64,000 nt of DNA from Arthrobacter koreensis. GTDB taxonomy: Bacteria; Actinomycetota; Actinomycetes; Actinomycetales; Micrococcaceae. The position numbers and the translations under genes are program-made. Under the pieces are notes generated by a model, which ran no database searches, had not been told where the DNA came from, and saw only the letters and a program-made list of their open reading frames with translations. The number at the start of each line of letters is the position of its first letter. Within the stretch, counting starts at the first letter, position 1. Location of the stretch: the NCBI RefSeq assembly GCF_009193255.1, contig NZ_WACG01000002.1, positions 583,200 through 647,199 on the forward strand, written 5' to 3'. This document shows positions 1 through 6,982 of this stretch, piece after piece.

Positions 1-127
1 ACCCGAAGTCATCCGGCTCCATTGTGTATTTGCTCGGGTGGCCGCGGGCGCTCTTCACCCAAAGTGGCCACCGGTGCCCGTAGTCAGGAAACAGGCGGAT
101 GACTCGACGGGCGGGGTCGTCTGACAT
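1..127 (-). CDS. Unrecognised protein, 5' part only (runs off window start)
   Basis: An ATG at 127-125 on the minus strand opens a frame that stays open to base 1 (42 codons seen). The visible N-terminus contains RLFPDY followed by PLW. The same pattern, MFPDYAGTVLW, lies at the N-terminus of the protein at 3165-3632, so the two look like paralogues. Codon use is sensible and there is no signal peptide or membrane segment in the visible part. I do not recognise the family; a small soluble protein of about 150 residues is the best guess from the paralogue. The rest of the gene lies outside the window. Confidence 0.6.
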   Translation of the reverse strand, partial: MSDDPARRVIRLFPDYGHRWPLWVKSARGHPSKYTMEPDDFG

Positions 128-183
128 GACCAAATACTAGCCCCAGGCCGGTGTCCTAACGCCGGCCTTTCCTGTGTCGATCG

Positions 184-217
184 GACTCCCTGTAAGCCGA
201 TCCCTCAGTGCGAGACG
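184..217. repeat. Palindromic intergenic repeat, copy 1 (degenerate)
   Basis: The core reads TAAGCCGATCCCTCAGTGCGAGAC. It matches the consensus of five other copies at 856, 1234, 1871, 3987 and 5060 (core close to TTAGGGATCCCTGAGCGGGAC with GTCCC-like left arms). It lies upstream of the small gene at 263. This copy has a damaged left half. Confidence 0.45.
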
Positions 218-262
218 CTGTCAGGGGTATTAATCACGCAGACACCGTACGATGCATAAGCG

Positions 263-454
263 ATGGACACCTACGGCACGATCCTCTTCTTTGTCTGCCT
301 CTTGGGCGGAGTTGCGCTCATCGTGGCCGGCGCACTTTGGGCAGCGCGCCACCCGCGAACCAAAGGAAAACCGTTGGGCCGTGAAAGAAAGGCTTGGATA
401 GCGCTGCTCGGGCTAGGTGCAGTTCTCATTGTGGGTGCCGTCCTGAGCTTGTAG
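263..454 (+). CDS. Small two-helix membrane protein
   Basis: A 63-residue protein with two predicted membrane helices, near residues 6-27 and 45-62, joined by a short basic loop (RHPRTKGKPLGRERK). There is no clear Shine-Dalgarno sequence before the ATG. I do not recognise a family. The clean two-helix pattern with a positively charged loop is the main support for a real gene. It sits in a block of similarly small membrane and exported proteins, which points to accessory content rather than a housekeeping role. Confidence 0.5.
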   Translation: MDTYGTILFFVCLLGGVALIVAGALWAARHPRTKGKPLGRERKAWIALLGLGAVLIVGAVLSL

Positions 455-509
455 GGTCCCGAATCCGTCCTCAGCGCCGAAGCGTCGCAGTGCACTTCCC
501 GCAAGGGGA

Positions 510-743
510 CTACTCACTGTCCTGTGGAGTCCTGGCATAGACCGGGTCTGACCGAGTCTGGAAGATGATTCCCGTTATCAGCAGAGAAGTGGCGATCAGG
601 CCAAGCGGCAGATCCACGTTGTAACCCAAGAGACTAACTACAAGGGGCGTCAGCACCGCCAGCGCGGACAGAAAGAAGAGCGCTCTTGCAACACATTTCA
701 TTCTGCGCTGTCGAATGACGGCGGCTGGGGGATATTCTTCCAA
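510..743 (-). CDS. Small membrane protein
   Basis: Two hydrophobic segments (ARALFFLSALAVLTPLVVSLLG and LPLGLIATSLLITGIIF) suggest a two-helix membrane protein of 77 residues. I chose the TTG at 743 because AGGAG stands 8 bases before it. The frame also opens at an ATG at 785, but that start has no ribosome site. A further ATG at 701 would give a 63-residue form that still contains both helices. No family recognised. Confidence 0.45.
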   Translation of the reverse strand: MEEYPPAAVIRQRRMKCVARALFFLSALAVLTPLVVSLLGYNVDLPLGLIATSLLITGIIFQTRSDPVYARTPQDSE

Positions 744-855
744 TGACGCATCTCCTCTGCTTTCACAGGCTCGTCGACCGGTCATTGCAGAATGGTGCTG
801 ACGTTGTGCTGCGTGGCAGTTTCCAGGGAACCACCCATCATGTTTCCATGCCTAG

Positions 856-886
856 GTGCCGCAGTAAGGGATCCCTGAGCGGGACA
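856..886. repeat. Palindromic intergenic repeat, copy 2
   Basis: Core AGTAAGGGATCCCTGAGCGGGACAC, between two small minus-strand membrane-protein genes. AGGGATCCCT is itself a perfect palindrome, and the outer arms GTGCCGC and GCGGGACAC pair imperfectly, so the element could form a hairpin. Confidence 0.6.
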
Positions 887-902
887 CCTCCCGGCACGGT
901 GA

Positions 903-1118
903 TCAGGAGCGGAATTGGTCATCTGCATTTGTCTGGTGACCTGACTTCCTCATCACCTTGACTACAACGAGAACCGTCACGAAGAAAGCAAAAACCAATA
1001 CGTAGGCCATTCGAGTAGGAGTTGGGTCGAAGGCAAAAATAATCGCTAGCAGGTACAGCAAACCAATTTGAAGCCAGGACGGATCACGGTATCTCCATCG
1101 CCTGCGGCCACTTGCCAT
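903..1118 (-). CDS. Small membrane protein
   Basis: A 71-residue protein with a basic N-terminus (RRRWRYR) and two hydrophobic stretches, about residues 15-30 and 37-55. It ends in a polar tail (KSGHQTNADDQFRS). The ATG is preceded by CGGAG about 7 bases upstream. No family recognised. It lies upstream of, and on the same strand as, the gene ending at 510, with a repeat between them. Confidence 0.45.
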   Translation of the reverse strand: MASGRRRWRYRDPSWLQIGLLYLLAIIFAFDPTPTRMAYVLVFAFFVTVLVVVKVMRKSGHQTNADDQFRS

Positions 1119-1233
1119 AGCTGTACTCCGAGGTTGTTAGCGGCCTCTCCACAGGTTGGCCGGTGGTGACAATCTAGCCATTGATCGCCCGTATGGCGAG
1201 CAATCGTACGTCCTGTATGCAGGAACGGTCGGC

Positions 1234-1265
1234 GTGACCCGCTGAGGGACCCCTGATCGCGACAC
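1234..1265. repeat. Palindromic intergenic repeat, copy 3
   Basis: GTGACCCGCTGAGGGACCCCTGATCGCGACAC: the same repeat as at 856 and 3987, with the central TCC changed to CCC. It lies about 35 bases before the gene at 1300. Confidence 0.55.
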
Positions 1266-1299
1266 CACGCGCGCCAACGGGGAGGGGTAGGGTGCAGCC

Positions 1300-1848
1300 A
1301 TGGACACGCCTTTTGGACGCAAAGAGTCCCTCAACCCCAATCCGGGTGTCATCGTGGAATTCATCCAAGCCGTCGTTGAGACTCCTTGGCCCTTAGGAAC
1401 AGAGCAGCCCCGCAACTACTTTGAGCGCCTTGGATGCGAGCTTGGGCCTTCCGGCGGTTCTGATGACGAGACGCTACTAGGCGTGACCAGAGGGGCCTTC
1501 GTGATACCCCGTATCGCGACCATTAATGCTCTATGGGCGGCCATAGACGGATCCCTCTTCAGCCTCAACTTTTTCACCTACGCGAATGCCCGGAACGTCA
1601 TTACAGCTGTCGATGCCGGATACGATGCTGTGAAGAACGGACTCATCGGCTTGTACGGACAGCCGCTTACAGAGCAGAAAGGCCCATCAGCTTATCGATC
1701 CGCTGACTGGGCGATACGAGACACCCTTGTCGAGCTGTACCTGCACGTCTTGCAGGCTCCCATGCTGCAAATTGGGCTCTGCCACCGGGAGCGCAATGCA
1801 GCCTACGAACACCGCATCGCGCAGAGTGCAGATAGACCGAGAGCTTAA
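1300..1848 (+). CDS. Unrecognised soluble protein, 182 aa
   Basis: No signal peptide or membrane helix is evident. The ATG is preceded by a G-rich stretch (GGGGAGGGG about 14 bases upstream, AGGG nearer), a plausible ribosome site. The central region (residues about 60-125) is mixed hydrophobic and polar and looks like a folded domain; the last 25 residues are charged. I do not recognise the family. Small soluble proteins in such low-G+C actinobacterial blocks are often orphan immunity proteins, but nothing here proves that. It is bracketed by two copies of the palindromic repeat. Confidence 0.5.
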   Translation: MDTPFGRKESLNPNPGVIVEFIQAVVETPWPLGTEQPRNYFERLGCELGPSGGSDDETLLGVTRGAFVIPRIATINALWAAIDGSLFSLNFFTYANARNVITAVDAGYDAVKNGLIGLYGQPLTEQKGPSAYRSADWAIRDTLVELYLHVLQAPMLQIGLCHRERNAAYEHRIAQSADRPRA

Positions 1849-1870
1849 GCACCCTCAGCAGCCATCGGCT

Positions 1871-1901
1871 GCGCCCGGTTAGGGATCCTTGAGCGAGACG
1901 C
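1871..1901. repeat. Palindromic intergenic repeat, copy 4
   Basis: Core GGTTAGGGATCCTTGAGCGAGACGC just after the gene ending at 1848. One change breaks the central AGGGATCCCT palindrome. Confidence 0.55.
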
Positions 1902-2101
1902 CCTCACGGAAGCTGTCACTCACTTACATACAGCTCGGATGTATGGGTGCCATTCCACGTTCGCGTTATCTCGCTACCTTCACACGAACCACGCGACAGA
2001 GGCTACTGCGGCTGTTACGGCGATCAGCTGGTAGATTTCCCGCACATACGACCGCATAGGGGCCAGTCCTACCAGAGCCGGCACAGTGGAGAGAGTCAAC
2101 C

Positions 2102-2311
2102 ATGACGAAACCAATCGGTACTTACATTAAACTGCGGCTTTCTTTCATGCTGCCGGCGTTCGTGATTGTTGCTGCCCTCGGCATTCCTGGTGCGATTTTT
2201 CCTAGCCACATAGCGGTGCTAACCGGGCTTATGCCCCTCGTAGTTTTCGCTGCGCTTATCAGCATGATGCTGACGGAACGGAAGCGGGGACATCGTAACC
2301 GGGACGGCTGA
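2102..2311 (+). CDS. Small two-helix membrane protein
   Basis: A 69-residue protein with two helices (about residues 12-33 and 37-58) and a basic C-terminal tail (RKRGHRNRDG). GGAGAGAG stands about 8 bases before the ATG, a good ribosome site. No family recognised. Both termini are predicted on the cytoplasmic side by the positive-inside rule. Confidence 0.5.
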   Translation: MTKPIGTYIKLRLSFMLPAFVIVAALGIPGAIFPSHIAVLTGLMPLVVFAALISMMLTERKRGHRNRDG

Positions 2312-2558
2312 GGTTCGCGCCTGCAGAGTAGTGCTATCAACTGCTGCGGCTTTATGAAAGGTATCGCGTTAGCAGATCGGCTTACGCATCGGTTGCTAAG
2401 TGGATGCCCCAGAGAGCCGCAGCCGGGCGAACAGGAGTGGGCGAACATCATGCCGTGGGCGGCTTGACTGGTGGGGCTAGGCTTTGGACAATCTCAGAGG
2501 AAGTTCCCTGGATGCACCCTTCGGCAGAAGCAAGCCTGGCAAAGCGGGAGGTTATTTT

Positions 2559-3134
2559 GTGGACGACCCGGAAGAAGGGCCGGCACGGATGCGTCAACAA
2601 GACCTGAGTCCCGCGCCCAGAGGGTCGTTCGAGAAGCTGCAAGACGCGAATGTTCCCACCTACCTCTTGATCGTTATTCTTGTGTCGCTGTTTTCACCTC
2701 TACAGGAATCGATAGGATTTTGGCCCGCCTTGGCTACCGTCGTTTTGGCAGGTTTCGCGGCATTACAGCTAGTAGAACTGCTCCTACGGCCGGTGAAGAG
2801 AAAGCGGCTTGCGTTGGATGCGGAGCAAGGACTCTTCGAATGCGCCCATCGTGAGGAAGGATCAGCGCTCAGGCAAAACTGGGCTTTAGGGTACGTGAAG
2901 GCAGAGCCAGGCAAAGTGCTATTTCAAGCGAAGACGGGCTTCACCGGTTCTGTGGCGGGCTCAGTCGAAATCTATTCCGAGCCGCAGCTTGTTAGCCCGG
3001 CGGTAAGAGCGCCGTGGACGGTTTTCCCAGGAGGAAGCGTCATTGTTTTGAGCACGAACAAGGGAAGCATTGAACTCGCTGCATCCGCATCCAGCCTGAG
3101 CCTGCTCACCGAACGAGCCCTGAACGGTGACTGA
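2559..3134 (+). CDS. Membrane-anchored unrecognised protein
   Basis: A 191-residue protein. A hydrophobic hairpin at about residues 32-76 (YLLIVILVSLFSPL, then PALATVVLAGFAALQLVELLL) is followed by a basic stop (RPVKRKR) and a soluble C-terminal domain of about 110 residues. I chose the GTG at 2559 because GGAGG ends 7 bases before it. A TTG at 2484 and an ATG at 2589 are in frame as alternatives. The C-terminal part is rich in beta-forming residues (GFTGSVAGSVEIYSEPQLV). No family recognised. Confidence 0.45.
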   Translation: MDDPEEGPARMRQQDLSPAPRGSFEKLQDANVPTYLLIVILVSLFSPLQESIGFWPALATVVLAGFAALQLVELLLRPVKRKRLALDAEQGLFECAHREEGSALRQNWALGYVKAEPGKVLFQAKTGFTGSVAGSVEIYSEPQLVSPAVRAPWTVFPGGSVIVLSTNKGSIELAASASSLSLLTERALNGD

Positions 3135-3164
3135 ACTAGCTCGGCGATTCTCACCGCAGGGCCG

Positions 3165-3632
3165 CTACTCATTCTCATTCCGCCGTGGCCCGAAAGATGT
3201 ATCTGACAATGGAGCCCATGCATACCATCCGGAGCCATCCCTTCCGGTTTGCAGGGTGGCGGCCAAGGTATCGAAGGCAGCAACAGCCTCGGCGTTGCGG
3301 GCAGGACCGGACGCACGGAATATCCGGGCAGGCACGTCGTCCTCGTACGAGGCGAACTCGACGTCGTACCTCTCACCGAGTTCGTCGGCCACGCATTCTG
3401 CCAGCCGGTTGCCCTCAGCCGTAAACCGGTGGGCCGCCTCCGCGGACACCCACTCGAAGTCCTGGGTCATGGAAAGGTAATAGCGCTCTTCCCATAACTG
3501 GAGCGCGCGGATGAGTTGCTGCGTCAGGCCCGAGTCCTCATAGCTGACTGGGCCGCCGAACCAGAGCACCGTCCCGGCGTAGTCCGGGAACATCCGTACG
3601 GTTAGCCGGCGGCTCCTTTCCGGAGTTGTCAT
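3165..3632 (-). CDS. Unrecognised soluble protein, paralogue of the truncated gene at 1-127
   Basis: A 155-residue soluble protein. Its N-terminus (RLTVRMFPDYAGTVLWF) resembles that of the gene cut off at the window start. The middle part contains ALQLWEERYYLSM and EWVSAEAAHRFTAEGNRLAE, both helical in character. No catalytic motif is evident. Two members within 3.5 kb suggests a locally duplicated family, as seen for orphan immunity proteins; that reading is inference. The start is the first ATG, which has a poor ribosome site. Confidence 0.55.
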   Translation of the reverse strand: MTTPERSRRLTVRMFPDYAGTVLWFGGPVSYEDSGLTQQLIRALQLWEERYYLSMTQDFEWVSAEAAHRFTAEGNRLAECVADELGERYDVEFASYEDDVPARIFRASGPARNAEAVAAFDTLAATLQTGRDGSGWYAWAPLSDTSFGPRRNENE

Positions 3633-3641
3633 GTCAGGAGC

Positions 3642-3884
3642 CTACTGCCGCATTGGCACCGGTGCAGCCCGGCGATCTAAATCTCCGGGCAGATGTTGTC
3701 TGGGAGCGGTGCCCGTTAGCCGACCCAACACGAGCACCACCGCTGTCGTTGATCCCAAGATTGGGACCACTACAGATGCACCTAATACCGATATGGAGCT
3801 GAGGGACCGGGTCGACAGATAGAACCAAAGCCCAGCAGCAGCGCCCACGCCCCAAAGAAACGAGGACAAAGAACTCAAGGCCAT
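3642..3884 (-). CDS. Possible small membrane protein
   Basis: An 80-residue frame with hydrophobic segments (SSFLWGVGAAAGLWFYL and ISVLGASVVVPILGSTTAVVLVLG), which is the reason to prefer it to the overlapping frame at 3634-3897. The C-terminus is basic and proline-rich. The ribosome site is weak. It is divergent in quality from its neighbours and may be decaying. No family recognised. Confidence 0.35.
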   Translation of the reverse strand: MALSSLSSFLWGVGAAAGLWFYLSTRSLSSISVLGASVVVPILGSTTAVVLVLGRLTGTAPRQHLPGDLDRRAAPVPMRQ

Positions 3885-3986
3885 TGATGTCCATCACGTC
3901 TACTCCCAGGTCATTGGTTTGCCCATCCTATGCTTTAGTGAACCGGGCCCTGACCGAGCACTTGGCAGCGGCGAACAACGCTGGGG

Positions 3987-4017
3987 CGTCCCACTGAGGG
4001 ATCCCTGAGTGGAACAC
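3987..4017. repeat. Palindromic intergenic repeat, copy 5 (best conserved palindrome)
   Basis: The core CACTGAGGGATCCCTGAGTG is fully self-complementary apart from a single base, and is flanked by GTCCC on the left and GGAAC on the right. It lies between two minus-strand genes. It is the clearest hairpin-forming copy of the six. Confidence 0.65.
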
Positions 4018-4047
4018 GGCATGTCGGCCAACTGGAACTTGACGCGT

Positions 4048-4443
4048 TTAGGACAGAAAGAAGTCAGACCGGAGGTAGATCCGAAGACCCCCACCACCTT
4101 CAACACGGCCGGTGCATGTCTTGCGCAACGTCCACACGTTCATCGGCTCGCAACGTTCCGATGCCAGCCCCAGATCGGCAACTAGAGACCTTGCAGTCTG
4201 CGGGGATTCGATTTCAACGTCCATTTCCCACCAGCAGCCTCCGGAGCCACAGAATTGTGAAACTTCTCCTGCCCTGCTGGGCGCGGGAATATTTCCGAAC
4301 TCCGAGACGGGAGGAACAGCCCCTTCATTTACAGCGCTGAAGGCAACAGATCCCACCCAGGCGGCGAGAAGGAGACTGATAGCGAGCTTCACGGCGCGCC
4401 TTCGTCGTTGATGAGTTCTAAACCGGCCCCCGTGATCCATCAT
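4048..4443 (-). CDS. Membrane-anchored or exported unrecognised protein
   Basis: A 131-residue protein with a strongly basic N-terminus (RTHQRRRR), then one hydrophobic segment (LAISLLLAAWVGSVAFSAV, about residues 20-39) and a polar exterior domain. Four cysteines lie in the exterior part (FCGSGGCWW, RCEPM, KTCTG), which fits two disulfide bonds outside the membrane. AAGGA stands 8-9 bases before the ATG. No family recognised. Confidence 0.5.
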   Translation of the reverse strand: MMDHGGRFRTHQRRRRAVKLAISLLLAAWVGSVAFSAVNEGAVPPVSEFGNIPAPSRAGEVSQFCGSGGCWWEMDVEIESPQTARSLVADLGLASERCEPMNVWTLRKTCTGRVEGGGGLRIYLRSDFFLS

Positions 4444-4537
4444 CGGCGAATTCCTTGGTTCTGCAAGCTTGCAGAGTTATTCGAAAGGCCGTGATCTCTC
4501 CAGTGACAACCCAGCTCCTCAAAAGCAGAATGACCGT

Positions 4538-4996
4538 TCAACGGGGTTCCTCCGTGAAATCGTCCTGCTGAGCAGCACGGCACAACTGCTCTTCGCGCGT
4601 TTCGGGACTCAAGTCATTCCATACGTGTTCCTGGGCTGTGACCTCTGATTCCGGCAGGCCCATGGCTCTGAGCTGCTCGGGTGGAACCATCACGCTGTTC
4701 TCCGGCCCGATCTGGTCACTCCGGTCCAAGACCGCGCTGGGACCGGAGGCATAATCGGCAGAACAATCGATGAACGATTCGTAGACCGCTGTCGCAGGAT
4801 CATCCGTCAGTCCCGAGGCCCCCATCGACGCTATGGGAGCCATCACAACTGTGCCGGTCTCAGCAGCGGATTCATCCGACATGGGCGTCGTTCCTATTCC
4901 AAGGACAAAGCCACCCAAGATCGCTAGTACGACGATCATTCCTACTGACGGTCTTCTGTTAATGGTGGTCCCCCCTGACCAGCTGCCACACCCCAT
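4538..4996 (-). CDS. Membrane-anchored unrecognised protein
   Basis: A 152-residue protein with a single N-terminal hydrophobic segment (VGMIVVLAILGGFVLGIG, about residues 18-35) and a polar, acidic C-terminal part that should lie outside the cell. It has three cysteines (one near the N-terminus, one at FIDCSADYA, one at EQLCRAAQ). No lipobox is seen. The ribosome site before the ATG is weak and another start is possible. No family recognised. Confidence 0.45.
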   Translation of the reverse strand: MGCGSWSGGTTINRRPSVGMIVVLAILGGFVLGIGTTPMSDESAAETGTVVMAPIASMGASGLTDDPATAVYESFIDCSADYASGPSAVLDRSDQIGPENSVMVPPEQLRAMGLPESEVTAQEHVWNDLSPETREEQLCRAAQQDDFTEEPR

Positions 4997-5360
4997 CGGT
5001 GCAACGGCCCCAGCCTAGCGGACGGTGCAGGACTCACCCCGAACATAAGCATTTGAGGGGTCCCATTAGCCGGTCCCTTAGCGCGAAAGCCCCGGATAGC
5101 AGTGCGCCTTCGGCGTTGAGCGGGTGTCGTTGAGCATTTTCTGACCTCGTCGGACGTGAGCTATGACCTGCTCGATCGTCTGCGTGCCATGGTTAGGAAT
5201 TTCTCCTGTGCCCATTCTCGGACACGAAACTGCGGTAAACACTGGACTCCTCTCCGCGGACCCAATCACGCACATTCGACAGTGATGCTCAACTCTTGAC
5301 GATTCGACTGGGAAGTGTCATGCTCCTTCGACACTTGACCACGTCATATTTGGGGGAATT
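4997..5360. other. Gene-free stretch
   Basis: 364 bases without a convincing gene. It holds copy 6 of the palindromic repeat (5060-5088). A possible weak promoter for the exported protein at 5361 lies near 5298-5326: TTGACG, then a 17-base gap to CATGCT. A 65-codon minus frame at 5078-5275 has no start signals or recognisable features. Confidence 0.4.
5060..5088. repeat. Palindromic intergenic repeat, copy 6 (degenerate)
   Basis: GTCCCATTAGCCGGTCCCTTAGCGCGAAA keeps the outer arms GTCCC and TTAGCG of the consensus but has lost the central AGGGATCCCT. Confidence 0.4.
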
Positions 5361-5759
5361 ATGCGTCGATCTTTTAAATCTAAAGCCCTGTCCGCTCTCG
5401 CAGTATTTGCAGTTCTGCTCGCGACCGGTCTGACGGCCGCACCGTCGTCTGCCGCAGGTCCAGTCGCGGACCCGGTTACGGCGACGAGCGGTGCCGCTGT
5501 GCCGGATGTCTCAACCGCCGCTTACCAGTGGACGACATTCGAGACAAACATGCAGTCAGAGGCGCATTGTCAATCGCTGATGAGCAAGATGAAGCCGGCC
5601 TACGGACCCAACTGGGTATGGAGATGTGGGTACTACTACTCATCCACGTGCCCTCCCCAGATACGCTGGGAACTGCAAATGGCACATAAGAATGGTGCAA
5701 ACTCAGTTCCAGATTCACCCGTGACCCTCTTGGCACAGCCAGTGGTACAGGCTTGCTGA
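5361..5759 (+). CDS. Secreted cysteine-containing small protein
   Basis: A 132-residue protein with a classical signal peptide (basic MRRSFKSK, hydrophobic ALAVFAVLLATGL, cleavage near APSSAA). The mature part has four cysteines (EAHCQSL, WRCGYY, SSTCPPQ and the final residue), which fits two disulfides in an extracellular protein. GGGGGAA stands just before the ATG. It is followed after 18 bases by a soluble protein at 5778 on the same strand. I do not recognise a family. An exported protein paired with a small cytosolic one could be an effector and immunity pair, but there is no motif to support that. Confidence 0.6.
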   Translation: MRRSFKSKALSALAVFAVLLATGLTAAPSSAAGPVADPVTATSGAAVPDVSTAAYQWTTFETNMQSEAHCQSLMSKMKPAYGPNWVWRCGYYYSSTCPPQIRWELQMAHKNGANSVPDSPVTLLAQPVVQAC

Positions 5760-5777
5760 GCCGCAGATCACGGCGAA

Positions 5778-6263
5778 ATGGGCACCATGGAGTTCCATAC
5801 CCGGCAATGGCCTACGTCAGACCAGGTCAGGGAAACCATTGACGCCCTGACCCAATCGGCCTGTCCCAGTTCTGAAGCTGGCATTATCGATTTCCTGTCT
5901 ATCCGTGGCATTCACACTGATGTCGGAAGTCGAGGCGGCACAGGGGACCTGGTTAGCTATGATTTCCATGCTCCTGGAACTCATTTCACGGGCCAGTGGC
6001 ACATCGACGGCAGCTCGATCAGAGTTATCGCCACCTTTGGTGGTACACGTGCCGAGATAGAAAGCCATCTTGAGCTGTACAGGAGCGAACTAGTTCGTGT
6101 ACTAGGCGAACCGGCCCAAGAGAAAGGCATGGCTCACGCTCCTCGCCTTGCCTGGCACCGACAGAAGCACGGCATCACCCTCGACGCCTTCTGGTCAGAT
6201 CCACAACTGTCAGTTCTGATGCTGGCAGTCGAATTGAAAGACACGGATCCCTCCGGTCAATAG
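5778..6263 (+). CDS. Unrecognised soluble protein, 161 aa
   Basis: A cytosolic protein with no signal or membrane segment. It starts with a likely helix (TSDQVRETIDALTQ) and then alternating strands (DLVSYDFHAPG, GQWHIDGSSIRVIATFGG) and a helix (AEIESHLELYRSELVRVLGEP), an alpha/beta layout common in small immunity-like domains. An ATG at 5787 is an alternative start; neither has a strong ribosome site. It is 18 bases after the secreted protein gene and is followed by a strong terminator, so the two form a likely two-gene unit. Family not recognised. Confidence 0.55.
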   Translation: MGTMEFHTRQWPTSDQVRETIDALTQSACPSSEAGIIDFLSIRGIHTDVGSRGGTGDLVSYDFHAPGTHFTGQWHIDGSSIRVIATFGGTRAEIESHLELYRSELVRVLGEPAQEKGMAHAPRLAWHRQKHGITLDAFWSDPQLSVLMLAVELKDTDPSGQ

Positions 6264-6283
6264 CTGTCAACCAGTAGCCAGGG

Positions 6284-6315
6284 GGAAGGCCGCTCCCTCC
6301 AGGGAGCGGCCTTCC
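6284..6315 (+). terminator. Strong hairpin terminator
   Basis: A perfect 14-bp stem (GGAAGGCCGCTCCC with GGGAGCGGCCTTCC) and a 4-base loop, followed by GTTCTTCT. It ends the unit 5361-6263. Confidence 0.8.
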
Positions 6316-6413
6316 GTTCTTCTCGGACAAGTAAGAGGTCGTAGCAGCTGCAACTGCCACGGTGGCTGACAGTGTGAGCGATTCGCCGTCGTTCGATTAT
6401 CAAAGGAGGCAGC

Positions 6414-6558
6414 ATGAGTAAGAAGGCTCGGTTCACCTTCAGGGGCGTGGAGTAGGGAAGCAGACTCTGAATCCGACGATGTTGTGGCTCACCTCGCCAT
6501 AGACGATGTCTACCAAGTGGTCGTTTGGGTACCCGTACCACGCCATGAATTACCATAG
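6414..6558 (+). pseudogene. Possible frameshifted remnant of a small gene
   Basis: AAAGGAGG stands 6 bases before an ATG at 6414, the best ribosome site in this block, yet the frame stops after 13 codons (MSKKARFTFRGVE) at 6455. The +1 frame from about 6444 runs open to a stop at 6558 and gives a protein-like sequence (EADSESDDVVAHLAIDDVYQ and on). One inserted or deleted base near 6445-6455 would join them into one product of about 48 residues. It could also be a leader peptide or a chance match. Confidence 0.35.
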
Positions 6559-6982
6559 CTCTGCATGCGTGCATCCCTGCGAAATGTCAAGAATCAAACT
6601 AGTGTGAATTAGATTTCCTTTACAGCATTTGCGTACTTTGAGACGAAATCGACTCTCGTCTCCAAGTTAGCAATATACGTTTCCACGTACCTGCTCCCTT
6701 TCAAGTGGGCACGCTCGGACGTGCCCGTACCGGTCCTTCACCGCACCAACGCTCCGGATATACCCGGAACCCAACGATCCAGCTTTTGGAGTCGCATATA
6801 CCCCGCCCGCATTGATTCGCGGTGAGGGGAGCCCAAACGCGACACCTTCTACCCTGGGACCTCCCGGTCCAGCCCGCACTGCAAAACGGCCCCGGCCGGC
6901 ACACCGCCATCAGTCCGAACAATTCAACGGTCCACGAAAGGAAGCAGCGCGCCGGCCAGGACGGAACGCAATCAAACCGGGG
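6559..6982. other. Gene-free stretch at the edge of the accessory block
   Basis: About 420 bases with no convincing gene on either strand. Base composition changes across it: A+T-rich at 6590-6690 and typical high G+C from about 6800. It marks the edge between the low-G+C accessory block and the core-like region. Two overlapping minus frames at 6667-6922 show no protein-like features. Confidence 0.5.

Noticed and set aside
1980..2057. 25-codon minus frame coding a hydrophobic peptide
   Set aside because: The peptide looks membrane-like, but it has no ribosome site and is too short to support without conservation data.
3634..3897. 87-codon minus frame overlapping the membrane-protein frame at 3642-3884
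   Set aside because: It is less hydrophobically organised, and the competing frame has clear membrane segments.
5078..5275. 65-codon minus frame
   Set aside because: It overlaps a copy of the palindromic repeat and has no start signals or recognisable features.
6667..6922. Two overlapping minus frames of about 70 codons after the binding-protein gene
   Set aside because: The composition is not protein-like and there is no ribosome site; they lie in a compositional transition zone.
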